NCBI GenBank assembly: GCA_964449325.1
Contig: CAYUYJ010000014.1
Coordinates: 1 to 64,000 of the forward strand
DNA: 64,000 nt
Source of the DNA: RGIG3002 sp964449325
Lineage (GTDB): Bacteria > Bacillota > Clostridia > Lachnospirales > Lachnospiraceae
Reading direction: 5' to 3'
The notes beneath the pieces were generated by a model. That model saw only the letters and a list, made by a program, of their open reading frames with translations, searched no databases and was not told the origin of the DNA. Below are positions 44,109-53,378 of the stretch, in pieces (the first letter of the stretch is position 1; every line of letters begins with the position of its first letter). The position numbers were made by a program, and so were the translations under genes.

Positions 44109-44692
44109 TAAACCTCCTGATAAAATAAGCCGTGTTTTGTACAATACCAAAGCAGTCTGCCGTGTGCAAAAACAGGAATGCGCACTTGCAGTCCCCATTC
44201 GGGATATAGCTTTTTGAGCATAATGCTATCTCCTGACAGCAGGGCAACGAAAGGAATATAGTGTTCCCGTTCCATGGGGTGATTGGTAGTAATATAGAAA
44301 TCATTTTCAACTTTTTCTACAATAAGCTGTTCGTTTTCAGATGCTTTTGCCGGCTGCAAAGGTTTTAGCTTTTTTCCGCAGCAGGATATGCCGGTAGCTG
44401 TCATTGCGGTAAGCAGATTCTGGCAGTTTGGGCAGATGTAAAAATGCATTTTTTTCATATTTCCTCCTAAAATTTCATGGGTATCCAATTCGCCTGAAAG
44501 TAATGCTTCCAAATCAACATCAAAAATTTTAGATAATTCGGGAAGAAGGGACATTTCCGGGCAGCCTAATCCCCGTTCCCATTTACTTATGGTCTTATCA
44601 CTGATGTTCATTTGCCGGGCCAATTGTAATTGTGTCAGGTTCTTTTCTTTTCGTAATTGGTAAATTAATTTTCCGATTTTTGTATTATCCAT
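44108..44692 (-). CDS. XRE regulator with zinc-ribbon-like C-terminus
   Basis: 194 residues. The N-terminal HTH (IGKLIYQLRKEKNLTQLQLA ... NISDKTISKWERG) is followed by a C-terminal domain with CPNCQNLL and CCGKKLKPL cysteine pairs, like a desulfoferrodoxin/zinc-ribbon tail, and a WYC..HGLFY end. AAGGAG is 9 bp from the ATG at 44692. It is co-transcribed with the acetyltransferase gene. The cysteines suggest a metal or redox input, not drug sensing; this is inference. Confidence 0.8.
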   Translation of the reverse strand: MDNTKIGKLIYQLRKEKNLTQLQLARQMNISDKTISKWERGLGCPEMSLLPELSKIFDVDLEALLSGELDTHEILGGNMKKMHFYICPNCQNLLTAMTATGISCCGKKLKPLQPAKASENEQLIVEKVENDFYITTNHPMEREHYIPFVALLSGDSIMLKKLYPEWGLQVRIPVFAHGRLLWYCTKHGLFYQEV

Positions 44693-44808
44693 TTGCATTC
44701 GCTCCTTTTATGGCATTATTATAGTAAAGTTAAAACGCAAATACAATAAACGCTCCGTAGAGTTTTTGAAGAGGAAATGTGTAACTTTACGATTTCTTAA
44801 CCTTTTCT

Positions 44809-44839
44809 TTGCGATTAATAAACTATTTCTGCTTATACT
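44809..44839 (+). promoter_or_regulatory. Possible promoter of the ABC transporter operon
   Basis: TTGCGA and TATACT with a 19-bp spacer, 26 bp before the ATPase start. The spacing is long. Confidence 0.35.
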
Positions 44840-44864
44840 GCCGGTATAGAACAGGAGGAAGAAT

Positions 44865-45779
44865 ATGAACGAATACATATTAAGTACAAACGGATTAACC
44901 AAAGAATACGGAAAGCAACGCGCAGTATCGGATGTATCAATACATGTGAAGAAAGGAGCCATCTATGGTTTGATAGGGAAGAACGGTGCCGGAAAAACAA
45001 CGATGATGAAGCTGATATCGGGAATGGCAAATCCGTCAGCCGGAGAGATTTCTCTTTTTAATAAAGAATTAGAGGAAGGCAATTTGAATATCGGAAGAAT
45101 TGGTGTGCTTATAGAAAATCCCGGTATCTATGGAAATATGACCGCGTTTGAAAATTTAAAATTGAAAGCAATCGGAATGGGAATTTATCAAAAGAAAATG
45201 CTGGAAGAAATTTTGAATTTGGTAGGATTACAGGACACAGGGAAGAAAAAAGTAAAGAATTTTTCGTTAGGGATGAAGCAGAGGCTGGGAATCGGACTTG
45301 CAATCATTGGAACACCGGATCTGCTGATTTTAGATGAACCGATTAATGGCTTAGACCCGCAGGGGATTATTGAAATAAGGGAACTGATTCGTAAATTGAA
45401 CAGAGAGTGGAATATAACCATTATGATTTCCAGTCATATTTTGGAGGAACTTTCAAAGCTTGTTACCGATTACGGAATTATTGAGAAGGGACAGCTTTTG
45501 ATGGAGATTTCGGCTGAAGAACTGAACCGGAAATGTGCCAGAAAGGTAGAACTGATAACGGAGGATGTAAAGGGTGCCGTATTTGCATTGGAGGAGAACG
45601 GCTTCACGGATTTAAAGGTGATAGACGAAACCACAGTTCATATTTATCAGGCAACAGATAAAATTACCGCAATTAACAAAATCTTAGTTATGAATAATGT
45701 GGCAGTATCGGAACTTCGGGTAGACAATGAAACACTGGAAGAATTTTTTATAAAGTTGACACAAGGGGGAATTGCGTAA
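44865..45779 (+). CDS. ABC transporter ATPase, BcrA-like
   Basis: 304 residues. GKNGAGKT (Walker A), SLGMKQRLGIG (signature) and LLILDEPINGLD (Walker B) are intact, and the C-terminal extension fits the bacitracin/lantibiotic-immunity type. It energises the membrane partner encoded next, with which it overlaps (TAATG). The operon continues with a histidine kinase and response regulator, the common layout for peptide-antibiotic detoxification. ACAGGAGGAAGAAT precedes the ATG. Confidence 0.9.
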   Translation: MNEYILSTNGLTKEYGKQRAVSDVSIHVKKGAIYGLIGKNGAGKTTMMKLISGMANPSAGEISLFNKELEEGNLNIGRIGVLIENPGIYGNMTAFENLKLKAIGMGIYQKKMLEEILNLVGLQDTGKKKVKNFSLGMKQRLGIGLAIIGTPDLLILDEPINGLDPQGIIEIRELIRKLNREWNITIMISSHILEELSKLVTDYGIIEKGQLLMEISAEELNRKCARKVELITEDVKGAVFALEENGFTDLKVIDETTVHIYQATDKITAINKILVMNNVAVSELRVDNETLEEFFIKLTQGGIA

Positions 45780-46579
45780 TGTTAAGTTTAATTAGAATGA
45801 ATATGTATAGATTTTGGAAAAGTAAATTTGTAATCGGATTATTGATTGTGGCAGTCTGCACTGCGATATTTACGTTTGGAATGACAGATCCGGAGGAAAG
45901 TGCACAGGACCGCAAAATTATGGAAGAAGCAGGCATGGATGAGGGAGAAGATTCCTTTGGTATTGTTGTATCCTACATAGCGGAACCTGATTTTGTCAAT
46001 GTTATGGAAGAAATCTTTCATAGCGGGTTGCTGTTAGTGGTGATTTCAGTTTATGCTGTGATTTTTGCAAGCGGTGAGAAAAACAGCGGATTTTTAAAAA
46101 ATATTGTATTGCCTAAACGAAAAAGGATGTATTTGTTTTTGGCAAAAATAATACCGGTTAGTATGTTTTCCTTACTTTGTTTCGGGGTCGCAATTATTGT
46201 GGTTGCCGGATTTTTAGGGATTGGTTCGATAATAGGATTTCTCCCCACACTTTTTGTTCAACTTTTGTTACATATCTCCTTTGGAGTATTTGCTCTCGCA
46301 TATATGGAAGTATTTAGAAATCAGGCAATTGGTTTAGTGATTGCTATTTTCGGCAGTATGGGAATTCATGTGTTGTTGGTCAGCCTGCTGGAAGGGGTGC
46401 TCAACGGAATGGGAGTTCCTGTGGCAATCTTGTTCGGAAAGAATATGATAGTATCTGCCGTAAAAACAGTATCGTGCAATTTGTCATCCACACTTTTTCC
46501 GTGTACATTAACTGCTGTATTTGGTATAATTTTATATGGAATTATGGGAAGTGTTATTTTTTCAAAAAGAGATTTATAG
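45779..46579 (+). CDS. ABC transporter permease
   Basis: 266 residues with six hydrophobic segments: an N-terminal helix (FVIGLLIVAVCTAIF), then a cluster between about 80 and 260. It is of the ABC-2/lantibiotic-immunity permease type. The start overlaps the ATPase stop. It forms the transport channel with the BcrA-like ATPase; the likely substrate class is a membrane-active peptide, from context only. Confidence 0.82.
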   Translation: MLSLIRMNMYRFWKSKFVIGLLIVAVCTAIFTFGMTDPEESAQDRKIMEEAGMDEGEDSFGIVVSYIAEPDFVNVMEEIFHSGLLLVVISVYAVIFASGEKNSGFLKNIVLPKRKRMYLFLAKIIPVSMFSLLCFGVAIIVVAGFLGIGSIIGFLPTLFVQLLLHISFGVFALAYMEVFRNQAIGLVIAIFGSMGIHVLLVSLLEGVLNGMGVPVAILFGKNMIVSAVKTVSCNLSSTLFPCTLTAVFGIILYGIMGSVIFSKRDL

Positions 46580-46606
46580 GGTCCGGTTAATGTATAGGAG
46601 ATTTGT

Positions 46607-47512
46607 ATGATTCATTACGTGATAGAGGGCATGCTGGGAGTTGCAGTTCTTTTTTTAGCAGTGTATGTCTGCTTGTATCGCAGGCAGATTCGGGATATCA
46701 GCCGTCAGCTTCAATTTCATCGGCAGGAAGAGTCAAACCATAAGATTTCCGTACAACTTAGGGGAAAAGAATGGATTCTGATGCAGGAGGAACTGAATGA
46801 ATTATTAGAAGGAAAAAGATTGCAAAGAGCGAGAATGCTGGCAGAGGAAAAACGGATTATGGATATGATAACCAACGTGTCCCATGATATACGCACACCG
46901 CTTACTTCCATCAGCGGATATTTCCAAATGTATTGTGAATCCGATCATGAAGAGAATAGAAAAAGATATCAGACGGTCATAGAAGGCCGTCTGAAAGCAT
47001 TGGCGGATATGCTGGAAGAATTCTTTACCTATTTCAAGATTAAGAGTGGGCAGATGTCCGGCGACATGGAGGTCTGCGATGTCCGGCAAATTTTGTATGA
47101 GACGTTATTTCTGTTTTATGATGATATGAAAAAGCAAGGGATAGAGCCTGAATTTGATATAGCGGAGGAACGGGTTGAAATAATAGCAAATGAAGAGAAT
47201 GTGCGCCGTATTTTTTTCAATGTAATAAAGAATGCGCTTGTACACGGAGTGGAAAAATTAATGGTACAAATGGAGCAGGAAAAAGAATATGTCCGTTTTA
47301 TTTTCAAAAATAAAACATATGAAGCTGTTCCGAAAGATTTAGACAATGTCTTTGAGAGATTCTACAGTGGGGATAAGTCACGGAATAATGGCTCGACAGG
47401 GTTGGGACTCTCCATTGCGAAAGAACTTGTAGAAGATGCGGGCGGTACAATATGGGCATTTACGGAAGGTGAGTATTTTGGAATTGGTTTGAAGCTAAAA
47501 AGAAAGAGGTAG
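46607..47512 (+). CDS. Sensor histidine kinase
   Basis: 301 residues. One N-terminal membrane helix (about 4-24) and no large outer domain, so it probably senses through the neighbouring transporter. H-box NVSHDIRTPLTSI; N-box NVIKNALVH; G-box STGLGLSIAKELV. ATAGGAGATTTGT precedes the ATG. It lies 4 bp upstream of its response regulator. Confidence 0.9.
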   Translation: MIHYVIEGMLGVAVLFLAVYVCLYRRQIRDISRQLQFHRQEESNHKISVQLRGKEWILMQEELNELLEGKRLQRARMLAEEKRIMDMITNVSHDIRTPLTSISGYFQMYCESDHEENRKRYQTVIEGRLKALADMLEEFFTYFKIKSGQMSGDMEVCDVRQILYETLFLFYDDMKKQGIEPEFDIAEERVEIIANEENVRRIFFNVIKNALVHGVEKLMVQMEQEKEYVRFIFKNKTYEAVPKDLDNVFERFYSGDKSRNNGSTGLGLSIAKELVEDAGGTIWAFTEGEYFGIGLKLKRKR

Positions 47513-47516
47513 CTGT

Positions 47517-48191
47517 ATGCAAAAAATACTTGTAGTGGAAGATAATAATGAGATTAATGACTTGTTGTGCGAAATGCTGACTGCTGCAAATTATCAACCG
47601 ATTGCAGCATTTTCCGGAACAGAAGGATTGATGCGCTTTGAATATGAAGAAATTGATTTGATTTTGCTTGATTTGATGCTGCCGGGAAGAAGCGGGGAAG
47701 AGGTGCTTGCCGGAATCAGAGAAAAATCAGAGGTTCCGGTTATTATTATATCGGCTAAAAGTGAAATGGGGCAAAAGGTTGATTTGTTAGTAAACGGAGC
47801 AGATGATTATATTGTCAAACCCTTTGATGTGCGTGAAGTGCTTGCAAGAATCCGGCTTCAATTAAAGAAAAGCCGGCGGGATACCGGTAAAGAAAATAAA
47901 GGAACAGATAAATTATGGATTGATGATGAAAGAAAAGCAGTCTTTATTGCAGGAAATGATATTGGACTGACAAGGTTAGAATATAATATTATCAAATTGC
48001 TATTTGCAAATCCCAATAAAGTATTTACAAAACAGGAGTTATTTGAGCAGGCATGGGATGAATATTATATCGGAGAAGATAAAACAATTAATGTTCACAT
48101 CAGCAATATCCGAAACAAAATGAAAAAATATACAGAAGATAACTATATTGAAACAGTATGGGGAATCGGGTTTCGGGCATTACAGAAGTAA
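47517..48191 (+). CDS. OmpR-family response regulator
   Basis: 224 residues. Receiver domain with the phospho-acceptor Asp in LILLDLMLPG and Lys in YIVKPFD; the C-terminal winged helix ends VWGIGFRAL. It pairs with the upstream kinase and probably controls the ABC operon. Confidence 0.92.
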   Translation: MQKILVVEDNNEINDLLCEMLTAANYQPIAAFSGTEGLMRFEYEEIDLILLDLMLPGRSGEEVLAGIREKSEVPVIIISAKSEMGQKVDLLVNGADDYIVKPFDVREVLARIRLQLKKSRRDTGKENKGTDKLWIDDERKAVFIAGNDIGLTRLEYNIIKLLFANPNKVFTKQELFEQAWDEYYIGEDKTINVHISNIRNKMKKYTEDNYIETVWGIGFRALQK

Positions 48192-48215
48192 AATGGTATT
48201 GATTGAGGAATAAAA

Positions 48216-49136
48216 ATGACAGACAATTATCAGAGCGAGTATGTTGCCCGAATCCACAAGGTTCAGGACTATATTGAAGAAAACTATGGAAAAAATATCT
48301 CGGTAGATGAACTGGCAGAAGCAGCCGGTTTTTCAAAATATCATTTTAGCCGTATTTTTAAGAGTGTGTTGCAGGAACCATTGGCGTATTATGTGAACCG
48401 AATTAAGATGGAACATGCACTGTTCCTGTTAGCTCACAGAAGTGACAAGAACATAACAGACATTGCCTATGAACTTGGTTTTAGTGATTCTGCGGTCTTT
48501 TCAAGGGCATTTCGGAATTATTATGGAATAAGCCCAAGGGCATTCCGAAAACAATATAGCACGGAATGCAAAGAAAACATTTTATTATCAACATACAATA
48601 GACCCGACAAAGAGAAAAAATGGGTGACAAATCCGTTTTCCGCGACCGGAGTGGTTCGACTTGAAACCATAGAGGAATGTCAGGTTATTTATGTGCGTCA
48701 CACGGGTAACTATCGAACCCTTGCCGGAGAGTTTGACGGATTAATCCGCAAACTTTTTCAGGCTGCGGCAAAGCAGGGGCTGTTGGAACAGGGAGAGAAT
48801 CAGGTACTTGCCATGTATCATGATAATCCTGAGTTTGGAAAGGAGGAACAGTTTCGGACGAGCCTGTGTCTGACATGCCCTGCCCGGGGGATAGCGAAGG
48901 AAGACGGAAAAGTTGGTGTGATGACTATGGAAGGTGGGCTGTATGCCATAGGACATTTTGAAATTATGCAGGAACAATTTGAAGATGCATGGGATTTTAT
49001 GTATCAACAGTGGCTGATGACAAGTGGCTATGTTCCGAGAGATGCATGTCCTTTTGAGGTATACCTGAATAATCCTAAGGAGGAAAAGAATCACTTAATT
49101 AAAGTAGAAATCTACATGCCGGTTGAACCCATTTGA
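48216..49136 (+). CDS. AraC regulator with GyrI-like ligand domain
   Basis: 306 residues. The N-terminal AraC double HTH (VDELAEAAGFSKYHFSRIFK and ITDIAYELGFSDSAVFSRAF) is joined to a C-terminal GyrI-like small-molecule-binding domain (VRLETIEECQVIYVRHTGNY to KVEIYMPVEP). The layout is that of Rob/SoxS-GyrI multidrug sensors. GAGGAATAAAA precedes the ATG. The next gene starts 20 bp on and is probably regulated with it. Confidence 0.9.
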   Translation: MTDNYQSEYVARIHKVQDYIEENYGKNISVDELAEAAGFSKYHFSRIFKSVLQEPLAYYVNRIKMEHALFLLAHRSDKNITDIAYELGFSDSAVFSRAFRNYYGISPRAFRKQYSTECKENILLSTYNRPDKEKKWVTNPFSATGVVRLETIEECQVIYVRHTGNYRTLAGEFDGLIRKLFQAAAKQGLLEQGENQVLAMYHDNPEFGKEEQFRTSLCLTCPARGIAKEDGKVGVMTMEGGLYAIGHFEIMQEQFEDAWDFMYQQWLMTSGYVPRDACPFEVYLNNPKEEKNHLIKVEIYMPVEPI

Positions 49137-49156
49137 AGAAAATGGAGGAAATTGTT

Positions 49157-50125
49157 ATGAGTAAAACAGAAAAATTGGAACAGATTCTTAGAGAAAAATG
49201 TGGAAATATGGGTGCTGTTATCGTACAAAAAGGCGGAGAAAGGGTGTATGAGTATTATCTCAACGATTGTGACGATAATAGCCCTTTTCATGTGTTTTCC
49301 GTGACAAAGAGTGTTGTGTCGGTTCTATTGGGCATTGCGCTGGATAAGGGATATATCAAAAGCATTGATCAGCCGGTTTTGGATTTTTTCCCGAATTATA
49401 CGGTAAAGAAACGGGAAAAGACAATTCAGCAGATTACGCTTCGGGATATGCTGACTATGACAGCACCATATAAGTATAAGTTTGCGCCGTATACAAAATA
49501 CTTTTCCAGTGAGGATTGGGTGAAGGCAGCCTTGGATTTGCTTGGTGGAAAGGGAAAGATTGGGGAGTTTCGCTATGCACCGTTAATAGGACCGGATATT
49601 TTTTCGGGAATACTGGTGAACGCAACGGGAATGTCGGTATTGGAGTTTGCCAATCAAAATCTGTTTGGGCCGCTGGAAATTGAAGTTCCGGGTAGTATTG
49701 TCTTTCAGAATAAACAGGAGCAGATGGAATTTTATAAGAGTAAAACGGCAAGGGGCTGGGTTTCTGATCCCCAAGGAGTGCATACGGGTGGCTGGGGGCT
49801 GATCCTGACTCCGAAGGATATGGTCAAGATAGGTCAGCTTTATTTGAATGAAGGCAACCGGAACGGACAGCAGCTTGTATCGGCGGAATGGGTATGGGAA
49901 AGCACTACGGAGAAAAGCCGGTGGAATAAATTAATATATGGTCTTTTATGGTGGATTATTGACAAGGAAGAGCATTCTTTTGCAGCATTGGGAGATGGCG
50001 GAAATGCAATTTATGTTAATCCGAAGCAGGATTTGGTGATTATCATTGCCTCCTATTTTAAACCAAGAGTTGAGGATAGAATTGACCTGATAAAAGAGTA
50101 TATAGAACCAATATGGACTAATTAA
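49157..50125 (+). CDS. Serine hydrolase, beta-lactamase class C-like
   Basis: 322 residues from the ATG at 49157, 8 bp after GGAGG. The S48-x-x-K51 motif (SVTKS) and the fold pattern of the beta-lactamase/transpeptidase family are present; a late HTGGWGL block fits the third motif. No signal peptide is seen, so it is probably cytoplasmic and more likely an esterase or peptidase than a resistance enzyme. Confidence 0.85.
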   Translation: MSKTEKLEQILREKCGNMGAVIVQKGGERVYEYYLNDCDDNSPFHVFSVTKSVVSVLLGIALDKGYIKSIDQPVLDFFPNYTVKKREKTIQQITLRDMLTMTAPYKYKFAPYTKYFSSEDWVKAALDLLGGKGKIGEFRYAPLIGPDIFSGILVNATGMSVLEFANQNLFGPLEIEVPGSIVFQNKQEQMEFYKSKTARGWVSDPQGVHTGGWGLILTPKDMVKIGQLYLNEGNRNGQQLVSAEWVWESTTEKSRWNKLIYGLLWWIIDKEEHSFAALGDGGNAIYVNPKQDLVIIIASYFKPRVEDRIDLIKEYIEPIWTN

Positions 50126-50144
50126 ACCGAATAATATGGAGGCA

Positions 50145-50306
50145 ATGACATATTTTGCAATGATGCAGAATATGTTCAACAATTCGTTTAGCAGTCAGAA
50201 TTGTCAAAAAGTTTCCTTGACTGATAAGATGGAAATTCACGAAAGAGATTTACCGAAAATATTAGATTTCATGCTTTATGGCATCGCAAGGAGGGAGAAG
50301 GAATGA
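50145..50306 (+). CDS. 53-residue protein coupled to the antiporter
   Basis: ATG at 50145 just behind GGAGG; an ATG at 50160 has better spacing. It ends LDFMLYGIARREKE with TGA overlapping the antiporter ATG (ATGA). The 3' end also forms the antiporter ribosome binding site (AAGGAGGGAGAAGG). The sequence is soluble and charged, family unknown. The overlap makes it probable that it is translated. Confidence 0.5.
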   Translation: MTYFAMMQNMFNNSFSSQNCQKVSLTDKMEIHERDLPKILDFMLYGIARREKE

Positions 50307-51529
50307 TAGTTCTTCTGTTACGTTGGAGCACTGCTGTTGCAATTGCATTTTGTATTGGAAAATGTGTTTCTAAATTAAAATTGCCGGCAATTCTTGGCTG
50401 GCTAATTACCGGAATGATACTTGGACCGTATGCGCTTAATTTGATACCGGACAGGTTGATGGATACGGCTCTGTATCAAAGTATCATACATGTACTGGAA
50501 TGTGCGGTAGGTTTTATGATTGGTACAGAGCTTGTCTGGAAACGGTTAAAGGAATATGGACGGGCATTGATTGTTACTACTTTGGCGCAATCCTTGGGGA
50601 CTTTTCTGCTTGTATCCGGTGTCTTTTATCTTATCTTTCTGCTGCGGGATGTTCCGGGGTATCTGGCTTTTTTGTTTGGAGGTATTGCACTTGCTACTGC
50701 GCCTGCACCGGCGTTGTCGATTGTACAGGAGTTTAAGACAAAGGGACCGGTAACCAAAACGCTTATTCCGATGGCAGCGTTGGATGATATGGTAGGGGTG
50801 GCGGTATTTTTTACTACCGTAGCAGTAGTTGCCGGACACATATCGGGAGGCGGAATGCCTTTATATATGATTCCGGTCATGATTCTTCTGCCCTTGGCAA
50901 TAGGATTTCTTACAGGATTTCCGGCAGGAAAGTTATTGAAAAAAGAGAGAAATACAGCACAGACTATGGGTATATTGCTTGGAATGATTATGGTAACGAC
51001 GCTGATTGGATATTTGTGTAACACGTATTTAATGCCGTCTCCTCTTTTGAATTTTATGCTGATGGGAATGGCCTTTTCTGCCACCTTTGCCAATATGGTT
51101 ACGGAAGAACGTTTGCAGAAAATTATTGCTGATTTTAATCCCTTTCTTGGAGTTGCCATGATTATCGTGATACTAAATCTGGGAGCACCGCTTGATTATC
51201 ATGCTATTTTGGGTGCCGGTGTTTATACGGTGGTTTACATTGTTGTGCGGGCGGCCGGAAAATATTTCGGAGCGCGTGCGGGGGCAAAAGTAACGAAAAT
51301 GCCGTTGCCTGTACAAAAATATCTTGGGTTTACACTGTTACCGCATTCCGGAGTTTCTTTGGTGTTTACCGGGATAGCCGTTTCTGTTTTGGCAGCACCG
51401 GCACCGGAGTGCGCGGAAATTATTCAGGGAACGATTGCGGCAGCAGCTGTTTTGAATGAAATCATTGCGGTTATTGTTGCGAAAAAAGGATTTGAATGGG
51501 CCGGGGAACTGTCGGGGGAAGAGAATTGA
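50303..51529 (+). CDS. Cation/proton antiporter, CPA2 family
   Basis: 408 residues with 11-13 membrane helices. The family's unwound-helix motif ATAPAPAL and the ion-binding pair ALDDMVGV (two Asp) are visible, as in NapA/KefB-type exchangers. There is no RCK regulatory domain at the C-terminus. It should exchange Na+ or K+ for protons across the membrane. It is preceded by an overlapping 53-residue gene that may help its expression. Confidence 0.88.
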   Translation: MIVLLLRWSTAVAIAFCIGKCVSKLKLPAILGWLITGMILGPYALNLIPDRLMDTALYQSIIHVLECAVGFMIGTELVWKRLKEYGRALIVTTLAQSLGTFLLVSGVFYLIFLLRDVPGYLAFLFGGIALATAPAPALSIVQEFKTKGPVTKTLIPMAALDDMVGVAVFFTTVAVVAGHISGGGMPLYMIPVMILLPLAIGFLTGFPAGKLLKKERNTAQTMGILLGMIMVTTLIGYLCNTYLMPSPLLNFMLMGMAFSATFANMVTEERLQKIIADFNPFLGVAMIIVILNLGAPLDYHAILGAGVYTVVYIVVRAAGKYFGARAGAKVTKMPLPVQKYLGFTLLPHSGVSLVFTGIAVSVLAAPAPECAEIIQGTIAAAAVLNEIIAVIVAKKGFEWAGELSGEEN

Positions 51530-51532
51530 GTT

Positions 51533-51563
51533 GACGGTGGCTTTGAAGACCAAAGCCACCGTC
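51533..51563. terminator. Bidirectional terminator between convergent genes
   Basis: GACGGTGGCTTT / AAAGCCACCGTC, perfect 12-bp stem with a 7-base loop, directly between the antiporter stop and the minus-strand permease stop. Confidence 0.7.
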
Positions 51564-51567
51564 TGTA

Positions 51568-52611
51568 TTACAATTCATTTAATGTTTCGGTTACTGCCAT
51601 GTTTCGTATTCGTTTTGCCGGTGCATAAGTAGAGGCAATCACTGACAGTAGGACAAAGATAAGTATAATCATCATAGGTCTGACAGGCAAATTCCAAACA
51701 GCATAGCTGAAATGGGAAGTAATGAGAATATCATATAGTAATTTGGAAAGCAGCCCCCCGACTGTACATCCGACAATACAGCCGACGAAAGCATAAGTGA
51801 ACGCTTCGGCGGCAATCATTTTTGTGATCTGCTTTTCAGACATTCCGACTGCGCGCATGGTGCCATACTGCTTTATTTTTGCAGAAACACTCATAGAGAT
51901 GCTGTTTATGATGTTGAGCAAGGTAACCAGCGTAATAATTACCAAAAATCCATATACAAAAAACATAAACGCAATATAGGTACCCGTGGTGCGTTCATCC
52001 CGCTTATCATTTACCGTGCCTGTGTCCGTAATAAGGGTGCGGATTGCCTGCACATTCGCATCTGTCGCGGTTTTGGTAGTCTGTATCATAATCAAAGTGT
52101 AGTCGGACATTCCGGTCAGACGGGTAAAGGTTTGCCCGGAGGTAATGATTGTTATTTTCCCGTTTGTGGTGCCGTCACTGTTGAACGGGTCATATTTTAG
52201 TAAGCCTGCAATCTCCAGCTTTTGTGTACCAATTTGTATGGTATCACCAATTTCTAACGGGCTGTCTTTGTCCCATGTTGCCAGAACATAATCGCTGTCT
52301 CCATATACTTTGGCAATATCGCTGCCTTTTTTCAGCACATCATCTTTGACAAGGCAGTCCAAATCAAAATCATCATAAGAAATCATATCAATTGTATTTG
52401 AAGACACCTTTTCGTTGTTCACTTTAGCGGAAATGCCAAAAGAACTTCTACGTCCAAAAACACGCTTGACACCGTCCATATCGTTTATAGTGTTAACCAG
52501 TCCTTCATTGATGGAATTGGAACCGTCATTACTCCAAATTTCAATGTCCGCAGTTCCATATGACTGTGGCATAAGGTATCCCACCAAATCAGTCAAAACG
52601 GAAAAACACAA
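51568..52611 (-). pseudogene. FtsX-type permease, C-terminal part (frameshifted)
   Basis: About 347 residues in a frame one base off from its N-terminal part. It holds the large outer domain (TADIEIWSNDGSNSINEGLV onward) and the last FtsX transmembrane block (TYAFVGCIVGCTVGGLLSKL ... VSVIASTYAPAKRIR-like end). The join is a run of six A on the plus strand (52610-52615); seven would restore LSIILFLCFSVLTDL. It is either a true loss, a slippage-prone tract, or a sequencing error. Confidence 0.75.
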
Positions 52612-53378
52612 AAAAGAATAATGCTGAGAGCAAAGGAACCTGTCATAAGCACCAAATTTTTCTTTTTTGATATTGCATGGTCAATGCCCATGGCAGTTTC
52701 AATTTTGAAAATATGCGTGTTTACTGCATGGCGAATCCTTTTTTGGCTTTCCACATTACCGGAAACGGCCGAAATCGGAGATACTTTTGCAGCCCGTTTA
52801 GCCGGAGCGCTTGCAGCAATCAGCACCGTGATAATACCCATCAAAGCTCCGGTGATTATGCCGATTATGCTGATTCCAAAAAGAGGAATATTTGAAAATT
52901 CTTCGCCAACAGCAAAACGCAGGACAGCACATAATCCCCATGTAACAATAACTCCAAGCATAACACCAATCGGAATGGCGGTTTTGCACCAGTTAAGTGC
53001 TTCCAGCCTTACAAAATGTATAATCTGTTGGCTGCTCATACCGATACAACGCATCATCCCGAAAAACTGAGTACGTTGCGCCACATTGCTATTGATACTT
53101 CCGGAAATCATTAGCACTCCCGCGATCAGAATCAGTAGAAACAATAGTATGGCAATTACGATCAGAGATTGTCCCATTTCGCTGCCAATTATATCCTGCA
53201 AGGACAAAAAACCGTGCTTTTCCTGCAATCTTGTTTTCTCCATTCGGACACCCATTTCTGCCATACTGAAAACAGTTGTTACCAAAAACACGGCAATGAT
53301 AATACACAAAAGTGTCATGCAGTTCTGTCGTCTGCGCACCCTTGCAGAAATTGGGATAAGACTAAGATAGCTTTTCAT
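52593..53378 (-). pseudogene. FtsX-type permease, N-terminal part (frameshifted)
   Basis: First 261 residues of an ABC export permease of MacB/FtsX type: YLSLIPISARVRRRQNCMTL, then a membrane helix, MRCIGMSSQQIIHFVRLEAL and several helices. The frame ends prematurely at 52593 in the six-A tract. ATG at 53378 overlaps the ATPase stop (ATGA) and follows GGGGAGG, so it is translated with the ATPase. Without the second half the exporter should not work. Confidence 0.8.

Noticed and set aside
50626..51159. 177-codon minus-strand frame inside the antiporter gene
   Set aside because: Antisense shadow of a clear membrane protein gene; no start signal and no recognisable domain.
52621..53370. Plus-strand frames of 149 and 94 codons opposite the FtsX permease
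   Set aside because: The minus strand carries clear permease sequence; the plus frames have no ribosome binding site or family resemblance.
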